A stretch of DNA of 36,884 nt from NCBI GenBank assembly GCA_030729385.1, contig JANQXM010000020.1, positions 64,335 to 101,218 on the forward strand, in the 5' to 3' direction. The notes below the pieces were generated by a model. That model made no database searches. It saw only the letters and a program-made list of their open reading frames with translations, and was not told where the DNA came from. A program made the position numbers and the translations under genes. This stretch comes from Opitutales bacterium (lineage in GTDB: Bacteria; Verrucomicrobiota; Verrucomicrobiia; Opitutales; Coraliomargaritaceae). Of this stretch, positions 28,344 to 36,884 are shown in pieces; within the stretch, counting starts at the first letter, position 1; each line of letters opens with the position of its first letter.

Positions 28344-29842
28344 GATTCTGCCTTCCAAGCCACAAACGCAGCTTGTCGCACCGCGACTGCTTCGCGATAG
28401 ACATCTTCATAAAGACTCGCAGAAGCATCCCACTTAAAGCTTTGGCTCATCGCGCTCTTTCGCAATTTAGCCATATCATCGGGACGGTCGTAATAAGTCG
28501 AACACGCCCAACCCATAGTATAATAGAGCGCATCGGGGGTAGCAAAATCGAAGATGAATCCAGTGCCGCTATGGCGCTTCTCGGAATACTGCTCAACCGT
28601 ATCGATCAGGCCACCCGTGGCTCGAACGATCGGCAAGGTGCCGTATTTCATCGCATACAGTTGCCCCAGTCCGCAGGGCTCGAAACGGCTCGGCATAACA
28701 AAGAAGTCAGCTCCTGCCGTGGTCAAATGTGCCAGCTCATTACTGAAACGAAGCTGGGCACCGAAACGCCCGGGATAGCGATTCGCCAATTCGCTAAAGT
28801 CATGCTCCAATGAGGGTTCACCCGTCCCGAGGACTGCAACTTGTATGTGCATCTCAGCCATCAAGCGGTCACCAATCGAAGCCAACAGATCGAGCCCTTT
28901 CTGATTCGCCAGCCTCGAAACCACACCAAATACAGGCACTGCCGGATTCACTTCCAAGCCATAGGCCGCTTGCAAAGCAGCTTTACAAGTCGCCTTACCT
29001 CCGAGCTTACGAACAGTGAACTTCTCTGGAATCAGCGTATCCACCTTCGGGTCCCACTCTGTTTCGTCGATGCCATTCACTACACCGACCAAGTCCTTAC
29101 AGCGTTGCGAAAGTAAATGATGTAATCCACCGCCACCATCAGACGTCTGTATTTCTTTCGCATAGGTCGGGCTGACAGTGGTGATCTTCGTCGAGTGGTA
29201 GATCCCACCCTTCAACATATTGGCCTCACCCATCGACTCCAATCCATCCGATCGAAAAACGGAATCCGGCAAACCGGCATAACCGACTAAATTCCGATGA
29301 AACCAACCTTGGTGCTCCATGTTATGTAACGTCATAACAGAAGCCGCTCGGCCCATGGGTTTATTCAACTCCGTGGTGTTTAAATATATCGGCGTCAACC
29401 CGGTGGACCAGTCATGGCAATGCACCACATCGGGTATCCAATCCAAATACTCGCAAAGATCGATCGCCGCACGACTAAGAAAAGCAAACCGCTGCGCATT
29501 ATCATCCTGATTGCCAGAAGGACCGGTATAAACAGACGTCGCACCATAAAACTGGTTATGCTCCAATAAATAAAGTTTCGCAGTCGATCCTGGGAGTTCA
29601 GTTCTCCAGACTCGCGCATAAGCTTCATGCCCACCCATTTGAACAATTAGCGGTTGAGCATCTGGCGTCGCCGAATCGACTTGTTGTAATCCGGAGTATT
29701 TCGGCATCACGATACGCACATCGTGCCCACTCTCAACCAGCGCTTTCGAAAGTGCTCCGACCACATCGGCCAAACCACCCACCTTGACAATTGGTGTCAC
29801 CTCGGGAGCCACCATCAGGATTTTCATTTTACGAGCCATCAC
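28340..29842 (-). CDS. glgA: Glycogen synthase (ADP-glucose type, GT5)
   Basis: About 500 residues. The N-terminal KVGGLADVVGALSKAL motif binds the nucleotide sugar. The C-terminal FEPCGLGQLYAMKYGTLPIVRATGGLIDTV block holds the catalytic and binding glutamate region of GT-B fold glycogen/starch synthases. It transfers glucose from ADP-glucose to a growing alpha-1,4-glucan. Start choices are GTG 29842, ATG 29839 and ATG 29827 (MKILMVAPEVTP); the last gives the canonical N-terminus. The GTG/ATG start overlaps the exosortase stop, so glgA is translationally coupled to it. It converges with the PycTM-like gene. No glgC or glgB is in the window. Confidence 0.94.
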   Translation of the reverse strand: MMARKMKILMVAPEVTPIVKVGGLADVVGALSKALVESGHDVRIVMPKYSGLQQVDSATPDAQPLIVQMGGHEAYARVWRTELPGSTAKLYLLEHNQFYGATSVYTGPSGNQDDNAQRFAFLSRAAIDLCEYLDWIPDVVHCHDWSTGLTPIYLNTTELNKPMGRAASVMTLHNMEHQGWFHRNLVGYAGLPDSVFRSDGLESMGEANMLKGGIYHSTKITTVSPTYAKEIQTSDGGGGLHHLLSQRCKDLVGVVNGIDETEWDPKVDTLIPEKFTVRKLGGKATCKAALQAAYGLEVNPAVPVFGVVSRLANQKGLDLLASIGDRLMAEMHIQVAVLGTGEPSLEHDFSELANRYPGRFGAQLRFSNELAHLTTAGADFFVMPSRFEPCGLGQLYAMKYGTLPIVRATGGLIDTVEQYSEKRHSGTGFIFDFATPDALYYTMGWACSTYYDRPDDMAKLRKSAMSQSFKWDASASLYEDVYREAVAVRQAAFVAWKAES

Positions 29843-30891
29843 TCTTCGGTCGGCGTCGAGCCTTCTTCAATCAAATCGTCATCAAACTCCTTGAGCTTGT
29901 AATTAAAAATCGGCAACAAGGCAATCAACCCAACGCAAGTGAAACCGAGGATCGAAAAGCCTGTCACGTCGTGGACACTCCCGATATCTCCAATTAGCGG
30001 CAAAACCCAATGCTCATCGATCGCTTGTGAACCATTATGATACGCCCACAAAGTGAGGAAGATACTACGCATGAGATTAGTCATCACCGCAAAAATCATA
30101 GCCGCACCGACCAACATAACTTTCTTCCAGAATCGATCCAAGAAAACCGAGGCCAAGAAAGACCCGGCAAATAAACAAGCCGTGAGCGAACGGATTCCCG
30201 AACAAGCTTCTTCAACGCCCACCTGTCCATCCGGCAAAAGCAGAACATTGCCTTCGCGCTCCAACTCATAACCTAAAATATCAAATAGATTAAACACCAC
30301 GACCGTCACTTTAGTCAGCAAAAATACCTTAATGTTCTTCTCCACTACCGTGACCAATGGCGCTGAAAGGAGCCAAATCACAACAGGGAAAAGAAATAGC
30401 CCAACAAGTAACAACCGCTGCTTCAAAGGCATCGGGCGACCGTCGGCGGACTCTTTGGAAAAAATGAAAATAGTGCAGAGCCCGATACCAGCAAAACCCG
30501 CGGCAATCGCCAAAGAGGCCGGGTTCTGGGGACCCGAAACAGACCGAAGCAAAGCGCCTATAGAATATAGCCCGGCAGCTCCAACAAAGCCCGCCAACGC
30601 AATCCATTCGCAAAACGTACTCGCGCGCCCGTTCACATTGACGCCAGCAGGTGCTGTCTCATCCGGGGCATGACCAACAAATAAGTAGCTACGGATGGTC
30701 GACCAGCGATCATAGATTACATATGCCGCAAACAGCGGCACCAAATAACCAAAACTATAATCCTCACGCTCTCCCCACCAATAAAACTGGTCCCACACCA
30801 TAAACAGCGCAAAACCCAGCAACATAAAAGAAGCGGCGATCTGAATACGCGGTAATTGTTTAAAAGTAGGATGCTGGACAGTATCACTCAC
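29839..30891 (-). CDS. Exosortase/archaeosortase family transpeptidase
   Basis: 350 residues from the GTG at 30891. The frame is open much further, to 31158, but those extra residues read AEREGFEPSVP and SRDAQSATLSPL, the known false translation of the antisense strand of a tRNA-Ser gene. The start must therefore lie downstream; ATG 30984 is an alternative. Eight or more membrane helices are visible. The exosortase triad is present: Cys230 in EEACSGIRS, Arg275 in NLMRSIF and His307 in GSVHDVTG. Exosortases cut and anchor PEP-CTERM proteins destined for the outer surface. No PEP-CTERM protein lies in this window. The stop overlaps the glgA start by 4 bases. Confidence 0.85.
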   Translation of the reverse strand: MSDTVQHPTFKQLPRIQIAASFMLLGFALFMVWDQFYWWGEREDYSFGYLVPLFAAYVIYDRWSTIRSYLFVGHAPDETAPAGVNVNGRASTFCEWIALAGFVGAAGLYSIGALLRSVSGPQNPASLAIAAGFAGIGLCTIFIFSKESADGRPMPLKQRLLLVGLFLFPVVIWLLSAPLVTVVEKNIKVFLLTKVTVVVFNLFDILGYELEREGNVLLLPDGQVGVEEACSGIRSLTACLFAGSFLASVFLDRFWKKVMLVGAAMIFAVMTNLMRSIFLTLWAYHNGSQAIDEHWVLPLIGDIGSVHDVTGFSILGFTCVGLIALLPIFNYKLKEFDDDLIEEGSTPTEE

Positions 30892-31060
30892 TGTATCGAA
30901 GGGGAAGCTGGATGAAGGAAGCAGGACGAAAGCCGCAGGTTTGAGAGTCACCCCACGAAAAGCAATCCAGAAAAGAATCCCCATCGGGGCAGATTGCAAG
31001 CGCCACCAGAAAACTTCGATTTCTATTGACCTCTGGTTATGGACACATTTGCTCATCGGC

Positions 31061-31287
<227 letters not shown>

Positions 31288-31289
31288 CC

Positions 31290-31310
31290 AATCCCTCCCT
31301 CTCCGCCATT
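31290..31310 (+). repeat. 21-base direct repeat of the tRNA-Ser 3' end
   Basis: Bases 31290-31310 repeat 31139-31159 exactly: the end of the T loop, the T-stem 3' strand, the acceptor 3' strand, the discriminator, CCA and two following T. Copies of a tRNA 3' end just downstream are the usual footprint of site-specific insertion into a tRNA gene, because the inserted unit restores the tRNA end. The copy is flanked by a 9-base inverted repeat, TAGCGTAGC (31275-31283) and GCTACGCTA (31322-31330). Confidence 0.8.
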
Positions 31311-31339
31311 CGACGCGTTACGCTACGCTACACTTGCTC

Positions 31340-31700
31340 ATGGCAGGCCAAGAACAATCCAAACCGGTCAATACGCCCGACGGCTTACCAAGCGTCGAAT
31401 GCCCTGAGCCTGCGGAAGGGCTTGCTTGGTTATACATCGTAGAATGCTCAAACTGCACGCCTTTACGTCGGTCACACCAATAACGTTAAAACTCGATTAA
31501 CCTACCATGCGAATGGGGCTGGCGCACGACATACCAGATTACTAGCACCAATCAAACTCGTCTACGTTGAAGGTCCCATGGATCTAGGTCTCGCGATCAA
31601 ACGCGAACATCAGCTCAAAAAGTGGTCACGAGCTAAGAAGCTTGCGCTGATTCAAGACGATAAAGGTGAGTTGAAACGACTTAGCAAATCAAGGGACTAG
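31340..31700 (+). pseudogene. GIY-YIG nuclease family gene broken by a one-base insertion
   Basis: Starting at ATG 31340, the first frame gives MAGQEQSKPVNTPDG and then LAWLYIVECSN. After an extra C at about 31460 the second frame continues YVGHTNNVKTRLTYHANGAG, then KLVYVEGPMDLGLAIKREHQLKKWSRAKKLALI, and stops at 31698-31700. The total of 361 bases is not a multiple of three. Together these form one small GIY-YIG domain: LYIVE and YVGHT stand for the GIY and YIG motifs, the Arg in KTRL and the Glu in KREHQLKKW are the expected catalytic residues. The N-terminal part contains a composite hairpin (31388-31429) that looks inserted. The frame is open back through the tRNA-end copy. It resembles UPF0213/YhbQ-like single-domain nucleases. 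Confidence 0.82.
31388..31429. repeat. Composite hairpin inside the GIY-YIG pseudogene
   Basis: The outer arms CCAAGC (31388-31393) and GCTTGG (31424-31429) enclose the inner arms GCCCT (31401-31405) and AGGGC (31417-31421). The segment lies between the putative start codon and the nuclease domain and does not align with the family, so it may be a small inserted palindromic element. Confidence 0.5.
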
Positions 31701-31888
31701 CATAGCGAAGATAGCCATCCCAAAAGTAACCTCAAAGAGATACTGCCCCGCAGCACCTCTCTCGGGTATCCCTAAGACTGAAAATCAAGAAAACGTGGAC
31801 TGCCCCTCTCGGTTTTCCATTTGAAGCTAAGCCAAATGGCATTTTCTAGGTGGCGTATTTAGTTCGCAGAGGCACAACTAATGACCAC
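31701..31888. other. Non-coding tract with a degenerate copy of the tRNA-proximal hairpin
   Basis: 188 bases between the GIY-YIG remnant and the clpB stop, with no coding frame. At 31803-31850, CCCCTCTCGG and CCATTTG/CAAATGG arms (31817-31823 and 31833-31839) resemble the tRNA 3' end plus its hairpin. The 11-base GCCAAATGGCA occurs at both 31167-31177 and 31831-31841, each followed within four bases by TCTAG. This could be the far boundary of the tRNA-associated unit. Confidence 0.45.
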
Positions 31889-34507
<2,619 letters not shown>

Positions 34508-34830
34508 ACTCTCTCTCTTGCATATGCCGTTCCACCCCAAAGACCTCATGCAGCGCGCAACAAATCTGACGCAAATCGCTCAACTACAATTACTAATGAA
34601 TAACCAACTACCGATAAGCCTATAACTAGACTGCTCCAAAACGGCTCAACATGGGCACAAGTGAGACAAAGTGTCGCTTTCCCGCGAAATCCATCTCGAC
34701 AATCACCCGACGATTAATACGCTCCGCATCGATGTTCAGCGAAGTTATCCAAGTTAGTTAAAAGGTCTTCCTTCTGGTTGGCAGCTTTACCATGGCCGCG
34801 ACAATGCACGCCTACGAACAGGGCACATAC

Positions 34831-35112
34831 ATGATTTTCAACATCGTTGAGACCGCGAACACCGAAACGGCTGAGGTGGCACAAATACAGATTGAAAAAT
34901 CACTTTTCAATCAAGCAGTAGAAACTGCCTCAACCGAAACCGCTCAACTTGAAACGACTTCAGATTTCGTCGTTGATTTCGCAAAAACCGAGACGACAAG
35001 CTCAGTATTCTCGAACGGGGCAGCCACGCAAAATTTTAGCACGCTCGATCTGACCGCGACAGAAGAAACCACTGTATTTGGCAATGGCGCCACATCAGTA
35101 TTTGATCAATAA
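34831..35112 (+). CDS. Small acidic Thr/Glu-rich repeat protein of unknown function
   Basis: 93 residues from ATG 34831; in-frame ATGs at 34792 and 34804 would add up to 13. There is no Arg, Cys or Trp, and only two Lys. Two internal repeats are visible: VETANTETAEV (6-16) with VETASTETAQL (30-40), and SVFSNGAAT (58-66) with TVFGNGATS (81-89). A third TET block, AKTETT, lies at 51-56. There is no signal peptide or membrane segment. It ends 3 bases before the convergent nth gene. The repeats argue for real coding sequence, but I know no family. Alternating hydrophobic and Thr residues could give a beta-rich or disordered acidic protein. Confidence 0.55.
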   Translation: MIFNIVETANTETAEVAQIQIEKSLFNQAVETASTETAQLETTSDFVVDFAKTETTSSVFSNGAATQNFSTLDLTATEETTVFGNGATSVFDQ

Positions 35113-35115
35113 CGA

Positions 35116-35769
35116 TCAAGACTTCTTAGTCACCTTAGGTCGCTTACGGTCAGGATAAAGCGCACGGCAAATTTCACAAACGGTGCCATCGCATCCACGA
35201 GCCGAGCAATGCTCTCGACCATAGAAAATAATCTGCAGGTGCAGCGCATTCCAACTGCTCTCAGGGAACAAACGTTTCAGATCACGTTCGGTCTGCACTA
35301 CATTCTTTCCTGAGGTCAAGCCCCAGCGCTGCGCCAACCGATGGATGTGCGTATCGACTGGAAATGCAGCCACTCCAAATGCCTGCGACATGACCACCGA
35401 TGCCGTCTTATGCCCCACCGCCGGTAACGCTTCGAGCGCCTTCATATCAACCGGCACCTTTCCTCCATGTTGGTCGAGTAGTATTCGCGAGAGCCCGAAA
35501 ATCCCCTTCGACTTCATCGGCGAAAGACCACAAGGGCGTATAATATCTTGGATCTCCTCCACCGACAATTTAATCATGGCCTCGGGTGTATCTGCGCGTG
35601 CGAAGAGCAAGGGTGTGATTTGGTTAACCCTGACATCAGTGCACTGGGCAGAAAGCAGCACCGCAATCAGTAGCGTATAAGGATCCTTATGGTCGAGCGG
35701 GATGGGTGTATTCGGATACAATTCGCCCAACCGTTGTTGGACATATGTGGCGCGCTCAGTCTTTGTCAT
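35116..35769 (-). CDS. nth: Endonuclease III (DNA glycosylase/AP lyase)
   Basis: 217 residues from ATG 35769 (MTKTERATYVQQRL); ATG 35799 would add 10 unlike the family. It removes oxidised pyrimidines and cuts AP sites. The conserved region DHKDPYTLLIAVLLSAQCTD, the helix-hairpin-helix LPAVGHKTASVVM with the catalytic Lys, and FPVDTHIHRL with the catalytic Asp are all present. The C-terminal iron-sulphur cysteines are spaced Cys-x4-Cys-x4-Cys-x2-Cys (HCSARGCDGTVCEIC), unlike the usual x6-x2-x5 pattern, so a cluster of altered geometry, or none, is possible. The terminator of the TM2 gene lies directly upstream. Confidence 0.92.
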   Translation of the reverse strand: MTKTERATYVQQRLGELYPNTPIPLDHKDPYTLLIAVLLSAQCTDVRVNQITPLLFARADTPEAMIKLSVEEIQDIIRPCGLSPMKSKGIFGLSRILLDQHGGKVPVDMKALEALPAVGHKTASVVMSQAFGVAAFPVDTHIHRLAQRWGLTSGKNVVQTERDLKRLFPESSWNALHLQIIFYGREHCSARGCDGTVCEICRALYPDRKRPKVTKKS

Positions 35770-35803
35770 CACCTGATAATGAACACGCACAGGAATCACT
35801 GTG

Positions 35804-35837
35804 CCACAAAAAAAGCCGCCCCAACGGGACGGCTTTT
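35804..35837 (-). terminator. Rho-independent terminator after the TM2-domain gene
   Basis: On the minus strand, arm AAAAGCCGTCCC, loop GTT and arm GGGGCGGCTTTT pair with one mismatch and are followed by a T run and GTGG. The stem is at 35811-35837. It lies 23 bases after the stop of the TM2-domain gene and ahead of nth, which therefore needs its own promoter or read-through. Confidence 0.85.
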
Positions 35838-35859
35838 AGAAATACAATTTAGAGATGGC

Positions 35860-36120
35860 TTAGAACCAACCTTTTTTGCCGTTGATGTAAGTCGCCACGA
35901 AATCTTCGTCTGACTTGGTGAGATAAATGACACCTTCAACCAAACCAATGATACCCATAACGAACCCCAACATTCCCAATGTGAGAATAGTGACGAGCAA
36001 CATGATAATACCCTCTTTAGTGTAACCGAGGATGAATTTGTGAATACCAAATGCACCTAATAGAATCCCAAGGATTCCGGCGGCGATTTTCTTTTCTGAA
36101 CCTGCTGGTTTGTCTGACAT
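35860..36120 (-). CDS. TM2 domain-containing small membrane protein
   Basis: 86 residues. KKIAAGILGILLGAFGIHKFILGY is the TM2 signature: a first helix ending in a short turn with G-x-H-x-F and GY. A second helix follows (GIIMLLVTILTLGMLGFVMGIIGLVEGVIYL). The C-terminus FVATYINGKKGWF is polar. TM2 proteins are small membrane proteins of unclear function, found across bacteria and eukaryotes. It is followed by a strong terminator, and the TonB-like gene lies 90 bases upstream on the same strand. Confidence 0.86.
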   Translation of the reverse strand: MSDKPAGSEKKIAAGILGILLGAFGIHKFILGYTKEGIIMLLVTILTLGMLGFVMGIIGLVEGVIYLTKSDEDFVATYINGKKGWF

Positions 36121-36210
36121 AATGATATAATGGGTTATAGTTAGTGAGAGAACGAAGCGTAACGGCAGAATGGGTGAATTATCCAGAAAAAAGTGGCTTC
36201 TGTAATCCCC

Positions 36211-36876
36211 CTAAAAAGACAACGGCCAGGTGTATTTCGCACGAACCGGCACACCGTTCCGCATCGGCGGGCTGAAACGCGATGACTCGGCAGCCTGCTT
36301 CGCAGAGGGGATGAGTGCGGCATGCGTGTAACTAACCACATCCACCACCGAAATCGCGCCTCGCTCATCCAATACAACCAGCAAGATCACTTGCTTAGGT
36401 CCTTGCCGCCGCATCACGCGTTGAAACTCTGCAGATTGCTGCGAATTAGGTCGACCCTCACGGACGAGGCGCGGGATCTCATCTAGTTCATCAAAGCCAA
36501 ACAACCGGATCATCTCCTCCGCGGATTCAGTCGTTAAATCAAACTGAAGAGAACCATCAATGTGTATATCGCCACCAGTGCCAGGGTTCAAACTGAGTTC
36601 CAATTGCTCCAAGCTTGGCATCGGTGGTGGCGTGTTCAACTCAGGCGGCGGTTCCTCTTGCTCATCCGGTGGGGGCACGTCAGGCACCTCAGGTGGTGGC
36701 GGAGGAGGCGGAGTCGCGACTTCAATAGCTTCAAAAAATTCCTCCGTTTTCTGAGGTGACTGAAAAAGCTGAGCCCACGACACGAGCATGAACAACAGAC
36801 CGGCACAAAATAACCCAAGCAATAAGCTAAAACCAAACCCACGGTTCGGTGATGGTGGTTTGTAAAGCTGCGACAT
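36211..36876 (-). CDS. TonB-like energy-transducing protein
   Basis: 221 residues from ATG 36876; GTG/ATG choices at 36879 add one residue. A single N-terminal membrane helix (about 15-37, GFGFSLLLGLFCAGLLFMLVSW) is followed by a Pro/Glu-rich periplasmic spacer (about 56-88, with a run of seven prolines) and a C-terminal domain (about 140-221). That domain carries QVILLVVLDERGAISVVDVVSYTHAALIPSA, then RFSPPMRNGVPVRAKYTWPLSF, the TonB C-terminal pattern. Such proteins couple the ExbB/ExbD proton-driven complex to outer-membrane transporters; exbB/exbD would lie outside this window, at the right-hand edge or elsewhere. Confidence 0.82.
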   Translation of the reverse strand: MSQLYKPPSPNRGFGFSLLLGLFCAGLLFMLVSWAQLFQSPQKTEEFFEAIEVATPPPPPPPEVPDVPPPDEQEEPPPELNTPPPMPSLEQLELSLNPGTGGDIHIDGSLQFDLTTESAEEMIRLFGFDELDEIPRLVREGRPNSQQSAEFQRVMRRQGPKQVILLVVLDERGAISVVDVVSYTHAALIPSAKQAAESSRFSPPMRNGVPVRAKYTWPLSF

Positions 36877-36884
36877 CAAGCGAA

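Overview
The window is a dense, chromosome-like segment of about 36.9 kb, most likely from a Verrucomicrobiota bacterium. The best guess within the phylum is class Opitutae, the Puniceicoccales / Coraliomargarita-Lentimonas neighbourhood. The lineage call is inferred from a Minf_1886-type protein (a family restricted to Planctomycetes and Verrucomicrobia), an exosortase, a pyrophosphate-type PEP carboxykinase, a tandem AP2-like protein and the scarcity of Shine-Dalgarno sites. There is no rRNA, CRISPR array, prophage or insertion sequence.

Layout. 1-2486: a truncated outer-membrane beta-barrel gene diverges from a membrane-anchored TPR protein. 2513-4929: hisC and a CNNM/CorC-type CBS membrane protein overlap by 4 bases on the minus strand. 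4994-9087: a plus-strand run of an RmlD-like reductase, a lipoate-ligase-like protein, a frameshifted ABC ATPase and its permease. 9153-12884: dnaE. 12911-16421: the classical proteostasis group tig-clpP-clpX, read on the minus strand. 16544-17400: two overlapping unknown membrane genes. 17506-18084: hpt. 18274-21729: PPi-type PEP carboxykinase, with a promoter overlapped by an inverted repeat. 21739-22149: a response regulator missing most of its receiver domain. 22282-22959: trpF. 23190-23681: an AP2-like basic protein with its own terminator. 23758-26337: an M16 peptidase. 26623-28343: a coiled-coil protein, the Minf_1886-family protein and a PycTM-like (Pycsar effector type) membrane protein. 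28340-30891: exosortase and glgA, translationally coupled. 31068-31157: tRNA-Ser(GGA). 31158-31888: a hairpin-rich non-genic tract with a decayed GIY-YIG nuclease gene. 31889-34507: clpB. 34831-35112: a small acidic repeat protein. 35116-36876: nth, a TM2-domain protein and a TonB-like protein.

Most genes are housekeeping: replication (dnaE), repair (nth), protein quality control (tig, clpP, clpX, clpB, M16 peptidase), amino-acid synthesis (hisC, trpF), purine salvage (hpt), and carbon storage and anaplerosis (glgA, PPi-PEPCK). Cell-envelope functions come from the beta-barrel, exosortase, TonB and TM2 proteins.

The most unusual stretch is 31068-31850, next to tRNA-Ser. A 21-base exact copy of the tRNA 3' end lies 151 bases downstream of the original. 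The interval holds a chain of small perfect hairpins, several with three-base loops. Right after the copy comes a GIY-YIG nuclease gene broken by one extra base. A degenerate sequence resembling the tRNA-proximal hairpin closes the unit about 660 bases further on. This looks like a tRNA-associated GIY-YIG mobile module in decay. Other points of interest are the single-base frameshift in the ABC ATPase, the truncated response regulator, an orphan PycTM-like protein with no cyclase beside it, a tRNA-derived false N-terminus on the exosortase frame, and a Thr/Glu-rich repeat protein of unknown function.
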